Source: Pelomonas sp047654785
GTDB taxonomy: Bacteria > Pseudomonadota > Gammaproteobacteria > Burkholderiales > Burkholderiaceae_C
Direction of reading: 5' to 3'
Assembly (NCBI RefSeq): GCF_047654785.1
Contig: NZ_JASGKQ010000003.1
Span: 1,488,001-1,552,000, forward strand
Length of the DNA: 64,000 nucleotides
The notes beneath the pieces are model-generated. The model made no database searches, was not told the origin of the DNA, and saw only the letters and a program-made list of their open reading frames with translations. Of the stretch, positions 1-11,063 are shown one piece after another. A program made the translations under genes and the position numbers. Every line of letters starts with the position of its first letter. The stretch's first letter is position 1.

Positions 1-1094
<1,094 letters not shown>

Positions 1095-1101
1095 CTGGTG
1101 C

Positions 1102-1422
1102 TTATCCCTTCAGCGCGTCGAGCTCTTCGACGTTGATGCTGGCGCGGTTGCGGAACAGCACGACCAGGATGGCCAGGCCGATGGCCGACTCGGCCGCCGC
1201 GACGGTCAGGATGAAGAACACGAAGACCTGGCCCGCCATGTCGCCCAGGTAGTGCGAGAAAGCGACGAAGTTCATGTTGACCGCCAGCAGCATCAGCTCG
1301 ATGGCCATCAACAGCACGATCAGGTTCTTGCGGTTCAGGAAGATGCCGATCACCGACAGCGCGAACAGCATCGCGCCCAGCGTCAGGAAATGTCCCAGGG
1401 TCAATCCAGCGGCGCCGGTCAT
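1102..1422 (-). CDS. nuoK: NADH-quinone oxidoreductase subunit K
   Basis: Small membrane subunit of complex I (106 residues, family usually 100-105) with three predicted membrane helices. The two buried glutamates typical of NuoK/MrpC proteins are visible as Glu42 (MAIELM) and Glu78 (AAAESAI); these take part in proton translocation in studied homologues. The ATG overlaps the nuoJ stop by 4 bp (ATGA), indicating translational coupling. The chosen start gives a slightly longer N-terminus than usual, MTGAAG before the first helix. Confidence 0.97.
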   Translation of the reverse strand: MTGAAGLTLGHFLTLGAMLFALSVIGIFLNRKNLIVLLMAIELMLLAVNMNFVAFSHYLGDMAGQVFVFFILTVAAAESAIGLAILVVLFRNRASINVEELDALKG

Positions 1423-2075
1423 GCCTGGCCTCCTTCGGTGGGTGCGGCCGCCGGCGCTGCGGCAGCAGCGGCCGGTGCGGCGACGGTCGGCGCCATCTTG
1501 ACGATGCGCAGCCGGTCGGCCTTGGTGACCTTGACCTGCTCGGACGGGTCCATCGCGCGCGAATCCTTGCGGCGGCGCAGCGTCAGCGCGATGGCGGCGA
1601 CGATGGCGACCAGCAGCAGCACGGCGGCGATCTGCAGCGGGTAGAGGTAGTTCGTGTAGATCTCGATGCCCAGCAGCTTGGTGTTGCCGAGCTGGAGCTG
1701 CTCGGGCGTCGCGGCCGGCGCCTCGGCGAGCTGGAAGCCGCCCATCAGCACGATGCCCATCTCGAACGCGATCAGCGCGCCGACGATGGCCGCCAGCGGC
1801 AGGTGCTTCCAGAAGCCCTCGCGCAGGCTGTCCGAGTTCAGGTCCAGCATCATGACGACGAACAGGAACAGCACCATGACGGCGCCGATGTAGACCAGCA
1901 CCAGCGCGATCGCGAGGAACTCGGCCTTCAGCAGCATCCAGATGCACGATGCGGTGAAGAACGACAGGATCAGGAACAGCGCCGCGTGCACGGTGCTGCG
2001 CGCCGTGATGACGCGGAACGAACTCACCAGCAGGATGCCGGAGAAGACGTAGAAGAGGATGGTCGTGATGTCCAT
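1419..2075 (-). CDS. nuoJ: NADH-quinone oxidoreductase subunit J
   Basis: Membrane subunit of complex I, 218 residues with about five membrane helices in the first 165 residues. After the last helix comes a basic stretch (LRRRKDSR) and a C-terminal tail very rich in Ala and Pro that ends in PTEGGQA; this tail is not part of the conserved fold. The ATG at 2075 was chosen because MDITTILFYVFSGIL is the normal NuoJ start; the frame remains open upstream but overlaps nuoI-side sequence. The gene overlaps nuoK by 4 bp. Confidence 0.97.
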   Translation of the reverse strand: MDITTILFYVFSGILLVSSFRVITARSTVHAALFLILSFFTASCIWMLLKAEFLAIALVLVYIGAVMVLFLFVVMMLDLNSDSLREGFWKHLPLAAIVGALIAFEMGIVLMGGFQLAEAPAATPEQLQLGNTKLLGIEIYTNYLYPLQIAAVLLLVAIVAAIALTLRRRKDSRAMDPSEQVKVTKADRLRIVKMAPTVAAPAAAAAAPAAAPTEGGQA

Positions 2076-2128
2076 ACGTATCCAGGCCAGCTGCGCCGGA
2101 CCGCTGCGGCCGCGAGGCCGGCCAGCGG

Positions 2129-2617
2129 TCAGCGGTACTTGGCGTCCGCCTCCTTTTGCGCCGCGATCTGCGGCTCGTACTTGTCGCCGACGGCCAGCAG
2201 CATGTCCTTGGTGAAGTACAGGTCGCCGCGCTTCTCGCCGTGGTACTCGAAGATGTTGGTCTCGACGATCGAGTCCACCGGGCAGCTTTCCTCGCAGAAG
2301 CCGCAGAAGATGCACTTGGTCAGGTCGATGTCGTAGCGCGTCGTGCGGCGGCTGCCGTCGGCGCGCACGTCGCTCTCGATGGTGATGGCCATCGCCGGGC
2401 AGACGGCCTCGCAGAGCTTGCAGGCGATGCAGCGCTCCTCGCCGTTCTCGTAGCGGCGCAGCGCATGCAGGCCGCGGAAGCGCGGCGACAGCGGCGTCTT
2501 CTCCTCGGGGAACTGCACCGTGATGTTGCGCGACAGGAAGTGCCGGCCGGTCAGCTTCATCCCCTTGAGCAGTTCCCAGAGGAAGAAGGTCTTCGCGAAA
2601 TTCGTGATGGTGGTCAT
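2129..2617 (-). CDS. nuoI: NADH-quinone oxidoreductase subunit I
   Basis: Peripheral-arm subunit that carries clusters N6a and N6b and passes electrons towards NuoB. The 162-residue protein has two complete 4Fe-4S motifs: Cys63, 66, 69, 73 (ERCIACKLCEAVCP) and Cys102, 105, 108, 112 (KCIFCGFCEESCP). The N-terminus is an amphipathic helix that docks on NuoH. The start at 2617 gives MTTITNFAKTFF, typical of betaproteobacterial NuoI. It lies 10 bp after nuoH and 53 bp before nuoJ. Confidence 0.98.
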   Translation of the reverse strand: MTTITNFAKTFFLWELLKGMKLTGRHFLSRNITVQFPEEKTPLSPRFRGLHALRRYENGEERCIACKLCEAVCPAMAITIESDVRADGSRRTTRYDIDLTKCIFCGFCEESCPVDSIVETNIFEYHGEKRGDLYFTKDMLLAVGDKYEPQIAAQKEADAKYR

Positions 2618-2627
2618 GGTCGCCGCC

Positions 2628-3725
2628 TCACTTCCAGATGTTGAACGGGGTCTGCATCCAGGCACCGACAACGACCAGCCAGATCAGCGTGATGGGAATG
2701 AAGATCTTCCAGCCCAGACGCATGATCTGGTCGTAGCGGAAGCGCGGGAACGTGGCGCGCACCCACAGGAACATGGTGACGACGACGAAGGTCTTGCCGA
2801 ACAGCCAGGCCCAGTTCCAGAACGCCATCGTGTGCTGGATGAAGGCCGGCGTCTCCAGGCCGAACAGGCTCCAGGAGATCGGCGCGCTCCAGCCGCCCAG
2901 GAACATGACGACGGCCAGCGCCGACACCAGGATCATGTTGGCGTACTCGGCCAGGAAGAACATCGCGAACGACATGCCCGAGTACTCGATCATGTGGCCG
3001 GCGACGATTTCCGATTCGCCCTCCACCACGTCGAACGGATGGCGGTTGGTTTCGGCCAGGCCCGAGATGAAGTAGACGATGAAGATCGGGAACAGCGGCA
3101 GCCAGTTCCAGGACAGGAAGTTCAGGCCCATGTCCGCGAACAGGCCCTTCTCCTGCACCTGCACGACGGCGGTCATGTTCAGGCTGCCGGTCACCATCAG
3201 CACGACGACCAGCGCGAAGCCCATCGCGATCTCGTAGGACACCATCTGCGCCGACGCGCGCAGCGCGCCGAGGAAGGCGTACTTCGAGTTGGACGCCCAG
3301 CCCGCGATGATGACGCCGTAGACCTCCAGCGACGTGATCGCCATCAGGAACAGCAGGCCGGCGTTGACGTTGGCGACCGCCGCGTCCGGGCCGAAGGGCA
3401 CGACGGCCCAGGCGGCCAGCGCCGGCATGATGGTCATGATCGGGCCGAGGAAGAACAGGCCCTTGTTCGCGGCGGTCGGCTTGATGATCTCCTTGAAGAT
3501 CAGCTTGACCGCGTCGGCGATCGGCGTCAGCAGGCCATAAGGGCCGACGCGGTTCGGGCCGGGGCGGATCTGCGACCAGCCGATGGCCTTGCGCTCCCAC
3601 AGCGTCAGGTAGGCGACGAAGATCATCAGCGGCGCGACGACCGCGATGATCTTCAGCAGGCTCCAGACCACGGGCCACGCGGCGCCCAGCAGCGAGGCGC
3701 CATTCTGGTAGAGGGTGTCGATCAT
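2628..3725 (-). CDS. nuoH: NADH-quinone oxidoreductase subunit H
   Basis: Membrane subunit that helps form the quinone chamber of complex I. It has 365 residues with about eight to nine membrane helices. The conserved loops near the quinone site are visible, for example ERKAIGWSQIRPGPNRVGP near residue 45 and the acidic loop ETNRHPFDVVEGESE near residue 230. The start ATG at 3725 lies 14 bp downstream of the nuoG stop. Nothing unusual in length or sequence. Confidence 0.98.
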   Translation of the reverse strand: MIDTLYQNGASLLGAAWPVVWSLLKIIAVVAPLMIFVAYLTLWERKAIGWSQIRPGPNRVGPYGLLTPIADAVKLIFKEIIKPTAANKGLFFLGPIMTIMPALAAWAVVPFGPDAAVANVNAGLLFLMAITSLEVYGVIIAGWASNSKYAFLGALRASAQMVSYEIAMGFALVVVLMVTGSLNMTAVVQVQEKGLFADMGLNFLSWNWLPLFPIFIVYFISGLAETNRHPFDVVEGESEIVAGHMIEYSGMSFAMFFLAEYANMILVSALAVVMFLGGWSAPISWSLFGLETPAFIQHTMAFWNWAWLFGKTFVVVTMFLWVRATFPRFRYDQIMRLGWKIFIPITLIWLVVVGAWMQTPFNIWK

Positions 3726-3739
3726 GGGTTCAGGCTCCC

Positions 3740-6046
3740 TCAGACCTTGCTGACGCTCAGCGTGCCGAAGGCGGCACCCAGCGCGGCGGTTTGTGCGAGG
3801 CCGGCCGGCACGCGGACGACGCCTTCCGGCAGGCCGGCTTCGAGGCGGGCCGGCAGTTGCGCAGCGCCGCCATCCTGCAAGATGCGGACGAAATCGCCGT
3901 CCTGCAGCGCCAGTTGCTGCCACAGGCCGGCGGGCAGACCGGCCGTGGCGGCTTCGCGGCCGTCGGCCGTCAGCTGCAGCGACGTGGCATTGCGCACCAG
4001 CGCATCGCTCGCGTAGATGGGCAGGTTGCCGAAGCGTTCGACGCCCTCCCCGCGCGCGGCCAGCTGCGGCACGGCGGCCGTCGCGTTGTTCAGCCGGCCG
4101 GCGATGTCGCCGCCCAGCGCCTGTTCGCGCACCTGCTCGGAGCTGTCCTGGTTGAAGCCCGGCAGGCCCAGCAGGTTGCCCAGCACGCGCAGCACCTTCC
4201 AGCCCGGGCGCGTCTCGGCCAGCGGCTTGACGACGCCGACGAAGCTCTGCAGGCGGCCCTCGGCGTTGACGAAGGAGCCCGAGGTCTCGGTGAACGGCGC
4301 GATGGGCAGCAGCACGTCGGCGTATTCGATGCCGCTCTTGAACGGGCTCAGCACGACGACCATCTCGGCCGCGTCCAGCGCGCGGGCGGCGGCCCCGGCG
4401 TTGGCGGAGTCCAGCACCGGATCGGTGTTCAGCAGCAGCGCGGCCTTCAGCGCGGTGCCGGCCAGCATCTGGCCGGCGTCCAGGCCGCCGGCCTGCGGCT
4501 GCGCCTTCACCAGCTGGGCGCCGACGGTGTTGGCGGCTTCGGTCAGGTAGCCGACGCTGGCGCCGGTCTGCTGCGCGATCCACTGCGCGAGCGCCAGCAG
4601 GCTGGCGGCTTGCGGGTGTTCGGCGGCGGCGTTGCCGAGCAGCAGGGCCTTGGCCTTGCCGGACAGCAGGCCGGCGGCGATGGCCCGGGCCTCGTCGGTC
4701 GCCGTGCCCGCCAGCGGCGCGCCCTCGCCCACCGCGGCGGCCACGTCGGCCAGCACCTGCACCCAGCCCGAAGGCGCGACCGAGGCCGACGCGGCCAGCG
4801 GCATCAGCCAGTCGTCGTTGCCGATGCCGATGCGGCTGACGGCGGCGCCGCGGCGCGCGGCCTGGCGCAGCCGGGCGGCGAACAGCGGGTGGTCCTTGCG
4901 CAGGTTGGCGCCGATGACCAGCGCGCGGTCCAGTTCGGACAGGCTGGCGATGCTGGTGCCCAGCCAGCGGGCGTGGCCGGCCGGCGCGGCATTGCCGAAG
5001 TCGCTGTGGCGCAGGCGGTGGTCGATGTTGTCGCTGCCCAGGCCGCGGACGATCTCGCCGAGCAGGTGCAGTTCCTCCACCGTGCTGTGGGCCGAGCCCA
5101 GCGCGCCGATGGCGGCCGCGCCATGCTCGGCCTTGATGGACTTCAAACCGTTGGCGACGTATTCCAGCGCGGTGGTCCAGTCGACCTGCTTCCAGGCGCC
5201 GCCCTGCTTGATCATCGGCGCGGTCAGCCGGGCGTCGCTGTTCAGCGCCTCGTAGCTGAAGCGGTCGCGGTCGGCGATCCAGCATTCGTTGACCGCTTCA
5301 TTTTCCAGCGGCACGACGCGCATCACCTGGTGGTTCTTGACCTGCACGACCAGGTTGGCGCCGGTCGAGTCGTGCGGGCTGATGCTCTTGCGGCGCGACA
5401 GCTCCCAGGTGCGGGCGCTGTAGCGGAAGGGCTTGCTCGTCAGCGCGCCGACCGGGCAGATGTCGATCATGTTGCCGGACAGCTCGGAGTCCACCGTGCG
5501 GCCGACGAAGGTCTGGATCTCGCTGTGCTCGCCGCGGTGGGCCATGCCCAGCTCCATGACGCCGGCGATCTCCTGGCCGAAGCGCACGCAGCGGGTGCAG
5601 TGGATGCAGCGGCTCATCTCCTCCATCGAGATCAGCGGGCCCACGTTCTTGTGGAAGACGACGCGCTTTTCTTCGACGTAGCGGCTCTTGCCGGTGCCGT
5701 AACCCACGGCCAGGTCCTGCAACTGGCATTCGCCGCCCTGGTCGCAGATCGGGCAATCCAGCGGGTGGTTGATCAGCAGGAATTCCATGACGCCCTGCTG
5801 CGCCTTGACCGCCTTGTCGCTCTTGGTGCGGACGATCATGCCCTGCGTCACCGGCGTCGCGCAGGCGGGCATGGGCTTGGGCGCCTTCTCCACGTCCACC
5901 AGGCACATGCGGCAGTTGGCCGCGATGGACAGCTTCTTGTGGTAGCAGAAGTGCGGGATGTAGGTGCCGGCCTTCTCGGCGGCATGCATGACCATGCTGC
6001 CTTCCTGCACCGAGACCTTCTGACCGTCGAGTTCGATTTCAACCAT
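3740..6046 (-). CDS. nuoG: NADH-quinone oxidoreductase subunit G
   Basis: Largest peripheral subunit of complex I, 768 residues, with several Fe-S clusters and a molybdopterin-oxidoreductase-like C-terminal half that no longer binds a cofactor. N-terminal 2Fe-2S ligands are Cys34, 45, 48 and 62. They are followed by a His-Cys3 region (HPLDCPICDQGGECQLQD) and a 4Fe-4S region (SRCIHCTRCVRF). The ATG at 6046 is preceded by AAGGGAAACACC, a good ribosome binding site; an upstream in-frame ATG (6103) lies within nuoF and is less likely. Confidence 0.98.
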   Translation of the reverse strand: MVEIELDGQKVSVQEGSMVMHAAEKAGTYIPHFCYHKKLSIAANCRMCLVDVEKAPKPMPACATPVTQGMIVRTKSDKAVKAQQGVMEFLLINHPLDCPICDQGGECQLQDLAVGYGTGKSRYVEEKRVVFHKNVGPLISMEEMSRCIHCTRCVRFGQEIAGVMELGMAHRGEHSEIQTFVGRTVDSELSGNMIDICPVGALTSKPFRYSARTWELSRRKSISPHDSTGANLVVQVKNHQVMRVVPLENEAVNECWIADRDRFSYEALNSDARLTAPMIKQGGAWKQVDWTTALEYVANGLKSIKAEHGAAAIGALGSAHSTVEELHLLGEIVRGLGSDNIDHRLRHSDFGNAAPAGHARWLGTSIASLSELDRALVIGANLRKDHPLFAARLRQAARRGAAVSRIGIGNDDWLMPLAASASVAPSGWVQVLADVAAAVGEGAPLAGTATDEARAIAAGLLSGKAKALLLGNAAAEHPQAASLLALAQWIAQQTGASVGYLTEAANTVGAQLVKAQPQAGGLDAGQMLAGTALKAALLLNTDPVLDSANAGAAARALDAAEMVVVLSPFKSGIEYADVLLPIAPFTETSGSFVNAEGRLQSFVGVVKPLAETRPGWKVLRVLGNLLGLPGFNQDSSEQVREQALGGDIAGRLNNATAAVPQLAARGEGVERFGNLPIYASDALVRNATSLQLTADGREAATAGLPAGLWQQLALQDGDFVRILQDGGAAQLPARLEAGLPEGVVRVPAGLAQTAALGAAFGTLSVSKV

Positions 6047-6068
6047 GATGGTGTTTCCCTTGGACAGC

Positions 6069-7409
<1,341 letters not shown>

Positions 7410-7417
7410 CGTCGTCC

Positions 7418-7918
7418 TCAGTCCTTGCCAGCTTCGGCGCGCAGCACGTCGACGAGTTCGTCGAGGCGCTCGGTCGTCATGAAGCTGCACATCTGGCGGT
7501 CGTTGACCAGCATCACCGGCGAGTCGGCGCAGGCACCCAGGCACTCGCTCTTCTGCACGGTGAACAGGCCGTCCGCCGTCGTGCCGCCCTGCTCGATGCC
7601 GAGCTTGTGGCACAGGTGGTCCAGCGCCTTCTGGCCGTCGCGCAGCTGGCAGGGCAGGTTCGCGCAGACGTTCAGCTTGAACTTGCCCACCGGGCGCTGG
7701 TTGTACATGTTGTAGAAGGTCGTCACCTCGTAGACCGCGATGGGCGGCATGCCGAGGTGGGCGGCGATGGCGTCTTCCGCCGCGCGCGACACATAGCCTT
7801 CCTCCTGCTGCACGATGGCCAGGCAGGCCATGACGGCGGACTGGCGCAGCTCGAAGGGGTACTTGGCGACCTCGCGGTCGAAGCGCGCCCGGGTGGCGTC
7901 GGAGAGTTGGTAGCTCAT
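7418..7918 (-). CDS. nuoE: NADH-quinone oxidoreductase subunit E
   Basis: Thioredoxin-like 2Fe-2S subunit (cluster N1a) of the NADH dehydrogenase module, 166 residues. The four ligands are visible as Cys85, Cys90 (NVCANLPC) and Cys126, Cys130 (ECLGAC). The ATG at 7918 overlaps the nuoD stop by 4 bp, so translation of the two is probably coupled. Confidence 0.98.
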   Translation of the reverse strand: MSYQLSDATRARFDREVAKYPFELRQSAVMACLAIVQQEEGYVSRAAEDAIAAHLGMPPIAVYEVTTFYNMYNQRPVGKFKLNVCANLPCQLRDGQKALDHLCHKLGIEQGGTTADGLFTVQKSECLGACADSPVMLVNDRQMCSFMTTERLDELVDVLRAEAGKD

Positions 7919-9168
7919 CGGTCGATCTCGCCGAAAACAATGTCCATCGTGCCGATGATGGCCACGGCGTCCGCGATCATGTGGCCCTTGCCCATCTCGT
8001 CCAGGGCCGCGAGGTGGGAGAAGCCCGGCGCGCGGATCTTGAGTCGGTAGGGCTTGTTGGCTCCGTCGCTGACGAGGTAGATGCCGAACTCGCCCTTGGG
8101 GTGCTCGACGGCCGCATAGGCCTCGCCCTCGGGCACGTGGAAGCCTTCGGTGAAGAGCTTGAAGTGGTGGATCAGCTCTTCCATGCTGGACTTCATGTCC
8201 ACGCGGGCCGGCGGCGCCACCTTGTGGTTGTCGGTGATGACCGGGCCGGGGTTGGCGCGCAGCCAGGCGACGCACTGCTGGATGATGCGGTTGGACTGGC
8301 GCATCTCCTCGACGCGCACGACATAGCGGTCATAGGTGTCGCCGTTGGTCCCGACCGGGATGTCGAAGTCCAGCCGGTCGTAGACGTCGTAGGGGCGCTT
8401 CTTGCGCAGGTCCCAGGCGATGCCGGAGCCGCGCAGCATGGGCCCGGTGAAACCGAGGTTGAGCGCGCGCTCGGGCGACACGACGCCGATGCCGACGGTG
8501 CGCTGCTTCCAGATGCGGTTGTCGGTCAGCAGCGTCTCGTAGTCGTCGACGTTCTTCGGGAAGCGGCGGCAGAAGTCCTCGATGAAGTCCAGCAGCGAGC
8601 CCTGGCGGTTCTCGTTGAGGCGGTCGATGGCCTTCTGGTTCTTGATCTTGCTGACCTGGTACTGCGGCATGGCGTCCGGCAGGTCGCGGTAGACGCCGCC
8701 CGGGCGGAAGTAGGCCGCGTGCATGCGCGCCCCCGACACCGCCTCGTACATGTCGAACAGGTCCTCGCGCTCGCGGAAGCAGTAGATGAGCATGTTCATC
8801 GCACCGCAGTCCAGGCCGTGCGCGCCCAGCCACATCAGGTGGTTCAGCAGCCGCGTGATCTCGGCGAACATCACGCGGATGTACTGCGCGCGCAGGGGCA
8901 CTTCGAGGCCCAGCATCTTCTCGATGGCCAGGCAGTAGGCCTGCTCGTTGGCCATCATCGACACGTAGTCGAGGCGGTCCATGTACGGCAGCGACTGGAT
9001 GAAGGTCTTCTGCTCGGCCAGCTTCTCGGTCGCGCGATGCAGCAGGCCGATGTGCGGGTCGGCGCGCTGGATGACTTCGCCGTCCAGTTCCAGCACCAGG
9101 CGCAGCACGCCGTGGGCGGCCGGGTGCTGGGGGCCGAAGTTGAGGGTGTAGTTCTTGATCTCGGCCAT
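7915..9168 (-). CDS. nuoD: NADH-quinone oxidoreductase subunit D
   Basis: 49-kDa-type subunit of complex I that shares the quinone-binding site with NuoB. The 417-residue length is standard and the protein is separate from NuoC, unlike the NuoCD fusion of enterobacteria. Conserved landmarks include the N-terminal NFGPQHPAAHG, which holds the quinone-site histidine, and a C-terminal GEIDR. It starts 5 bp after the nuoC stop and ends in a 4-bp overlap with nuoE. Confidence 0.98.
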   Translation of the reverse strand: MAEIKNYTLNFGPQHPAAHGVLRLVLELDGEVIQRADPHIGLLHRATEKLAEQKTFIQSLPYMDRLDYVSMMANEQAYCLAIEKMLGLEVPLRAQYIRVMFAEITRLLNHLMWLGAHGLDCGAMNMLIYCFREREDLFDMYEAVSGARMHAAYFRPGGVYRDLPDAMPQYQVSKIKNQKAIDRLNENRQGSLLDFIEDFCRRFPKNVDDYETLLTDNRIWKQRTVGIGVVSPERALNLGFTGPMLRGSGIAWDLRKKRPYDVYDRLDFDIPVGTNGDTYDRYVVRVEEMRQSNRIIQQCVAWLRANPGPVITDNHKVAPPARVDMKSSMEELIHHFKLFTEGFHVPEGEAYAAVEHPKGEFGIYLVSDGANKPYRLKIRAPGFSHLAALDEMGKGHMIADAVAIIGTMDIVFGEIDR

Positions 9169-9173
9169 GATGT

Positions 9174-9770
9174 TCAGAGCCCGCCGTACTTGTCTTCGCG
9201 GATGATGCGCGGCGTGATCTCGCGCGGCTCGATGGTCACCGGCTGGTAGACCACGCGCTTCTGCTCGGCGTCGTAGCGCATCTCGACGTGGCCCGACACC
9301 GGGAAGTCCTTGCGCATCGGGTGGCCGATGAAGCCGTAGTCCGTCAGGATGCGGCGCAGGTCGCTGTGGCCGTCGAAGATGACGCCGTACATGTCGAAGG
9401 CCTCGCGCTCGAACCAGTTGGCCGAGTTCCACACCGGCGTGACCGAGGCCACGCAGGGGAAGTCGTCGTCCGTGGCGAACACCTTCAGGCGCAAGCGCCA
9501 GTTGTGGCTCACCGACAGCAGGTGGCTGACGACCGCGTAGCGCGGGCCTTCGTGCGTGCCGTCGCGGTAGGCGCTGTAGTCGACGCCGCAGAGGTCGATC
9601 AGCTGCTCCAGCTTCAGTTCGGCGTGGTCGCGCAGCGTGGTCGCGACGTCGAAGTAGTCGGCGGCGCGCACGGTCAGCGTCAGCTCGCCGAGCGCGTTCT
9701 TCAGCTCGACGACGCGCTCGCCGAGGATGGCGCCAATCCGCTGGGCCAGGGTTTCGAGGTGTTGACTCAT
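9174..9770 (-). CDS. nuoC: NADH-quinone oxidoreductase subunit C
   Basis: 30-kDa-type subunit of the peripheral arm, 198 residues, without cofactors. The conserved signature WFEREAFDMYG(V)IF...HPDLRRILTDYGF-like region is present around residues 123-150, here as ANWFEREAFDMYGVIF and LRRILTDYGFIGHPMRKDFP. The start MSQHLETLAQRIG at 9770 lies 8 bp after the nuoB stop. Confidence 0.98.
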   Translation of the reverse strand: MSQHLETLAQRIGAILGERVVELKNALGELTLTVRAADYFDVATTLRDHAELKLEQLIDLCGVDYSAYRDGTHEGPRYAVVSHLLSVSHNWRLRLKVFATDDDFPCVASVTPVWNSANWFEREAFDMYGVIFDGHSDLRRILTDYGFIGHPMRKDFPVSGHVEMRYDAEQKRVVYQPVTIEPREITPRIIREDKYGGL

Positions 9771-9778
9771 GCCTTGCC

Positions 9779-10255
9779 TCAGCGGGCGATGGTGTTTTCG
9801 CGGCGGATCTTGGCCTGCAGCTGCAGGATGCCGTAGAGCAGCGCCTCGGCCGTCGGCGGGCAGCCGGGCACGTAGACGTCCACCGGCACGATGCGATCGC
9901 AGCCGCGCACGACGGAATAGCTGTAGTGGTAGTAGCCGCCGCCGTTGGCGCAGGAGCCCATCGACAGCACCCAGCGCGGCTCGGCCATCTGGTCGTAGAC
10001 CTTGCGCAGCGCCGGCGCCATCTTGTTGCACAGCGTGCCGGCGACGATCATCAGGTCGCTCTGGCGCGGGCTCGGGCGGAACAGCATGCCGAAGCGGTCG
10101 ATGTCGTAGCGCGCGGCGCCCGCGTGCATCATCTCCACGGCGCAGCAGGCCAGGCCGAACGTCATCGGCCACAGCGAACCGGTCTTGGACCAGTTGATGA
10201 GCTTGTCCACCGAGGTGGTGACGAAGCCCTCTTTCAAGACGCCTTCAATACCCAT
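9779..10255 (-). CDS. nuoB: NADH-quinone oxidoreductase subunit B
   Basis: PSST-type subunit that carries the terminal cluster N2 next to the quinone site, 158 residues. The N2 ligands are visible: the unusual adjacent pair Cys37-Cys38 (LACCAVEM), Cys102 (GSCANGGG) and Cys132 (VPGCPPT). The start MGIEGVLKEGF at 10255 is 30 bp after the nuoA stop. Confidence 0.98.
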   Translation of the reverse strand: MGIEGVLKEGFVTTSVDKLINWSKTGSLWPMTFGLACCAVEMMHAGAARYDIDRFGMLFRPSPRQSDLMIVAGTLCNKMAPALRKVYDQMAEPRWVLSMGSCANGGGYYHYSYSVVRGCDRIVPVDVYVPGCPPTAEALLYGILQLQAKIRRENTIAR

Positions 10256-10285
10256 TTGGAATTCCCAGCTTGTGTCGGCGGACGC

Positions 10286-10645
10286 TCATTCCCAATCGAG
10301 GGCGCCCTTTTTCCATTCGTAGGCGAAGCCCACGACCAGGATGCCAAGGAAGATCATCATCGCCCAGAAGCCCGTCGTGCCGATTTCCTTGAGCGCCACG
10401 GCCCACGGGAACAGGAAGGCGATTTCCAGGTCGAACAGGATGAACAGAATGGCGACGAGGTAGTAGCGCACGTCGAATTTCATGCGCGCGTCTTCAAAGG
10501 CCTCGAAGCCGCATTCGTAGGGGGAGTTCTTGGCTGCGTCCGGGCGGTTGGGGCCGAGCAGCGCGCCCAGGATCTGGGGGGCGATCCCGACACCTGCGCC
10601 GACCAAGATGAAGAGGATGACGGGCAGGTATTGTTCGAGATTCAT
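10286..10645 (-). CDS. nuoA: NADH-quinone oxidoreductase subunit A
   Basis: First gene of the complex I operon; a 119-residue membrane protein with three helices. The conserved loop with the quinone-site cysteine is present (SPYECGFEAFEDARMKFDVRY). The ATG at 10645 gives MNLEQYLPVILFIL, the normal family start; the frame is open further upstream but that extension is not conserved in style. Upstream on the same strand lie a strong hairpin and tRNA-Leu, so the operon may be expressed partly by read-through from secG/tRNA-Leu. Confidence 0.97.
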   Translation of the reverse strand: MNLEQYLPVILFILVGAGVGIAPQILGALLGPNRPDAAKNSPYECGFEAFEDARMKFDVRYYLVAILFILFDLEIAFLFPWAVALKEIGTTGFWAMMIFLGILVVGFAYEWKKGALDWE

Positions 10646-10682
10646 CTGGGCTTTCTCGGATCGACTGTGTGTCTTCGTCACC

Positions 10683-10706
10683 GTGGCCTGGCAAAAGCCA
10701 AGCCAC
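10683..10706 (-). promoter_or_regulatory. Hairpin in the leader between tRNA-Leu and nuoA
   Basis: In minus-strand RNA a 10-bp stem (10697-10706 with 10683-10692, one U-G pair) closes a UUUU loop. It lies about 160 nt downstream of the tRNA 3' end and 38 nt upstream of the nuoA start codon. No U-run follows, so it is unlikely to be a terminator; an RNA processing or stability role is an inference. Apart from this hairpin I see no gene in the 222 bp between nuoA and the tRNA. Confidence 0.45.
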
Positions 10707-10867
10707 AAAAGCAAACAGGCGCGCCACCAGCGAATCGAAGAATCGCTCGCGGATCGCGCCCGCCTTGAACCTTGCTCAGCCGCCCGGCGTCAAACCGGAC
10801 GGCCTCCAGCGACAGGCCGCTATGGCTGGCTCCCGCATCAGGACTGCAGGAATCCTAGCCTATGTTC

Positions 10868-10952
10868 TGGTGCCGTCGGCGAGACTCGAACTCGCACAGC
10901 TTTCGCCACTACCCCCTCAAGATAGCGTGTCTACCAATTTCACCACGACGGC
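10868..10952 (-). tRNA. tRNA-Leu (anticodon GAG)
   Basis: 85-nt type II tRNA read on the minus strand. The acceptor stem GCCGTCG pairs with CGACGGC, followed by discriminator A and an encoded CCA (10868-10870). The D-arm contains AAATTGGTAGACAC, the anticodon stem CTATC/GGTAG encloses loop TTGAGGG with GAG at positions 34-36, and the long variable arm and GTTCGAGTC T-loop are normal. It lies between secG and nuoA on the same strand, an arrangement typical of Burkholderiales. Confidence 0.97.
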
Positions 10953-11063
10953 AGGTATTCAATATGCCTGGCAACTCGTGAGGGTTTGCTTGCCAGACAG
11001 CCTCGCATTCTATACCGGAAGCACCGGGCTCCCGGGCAAAGAGGCGAGGTTTTTAGTCGGGAT

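Noticed and set aside
10868..10960. Short plus-strand open frames crossing the tRNA-Leu gene
   Set aside because: The minus-strand tRNA folds perfectly and explains the sequence.
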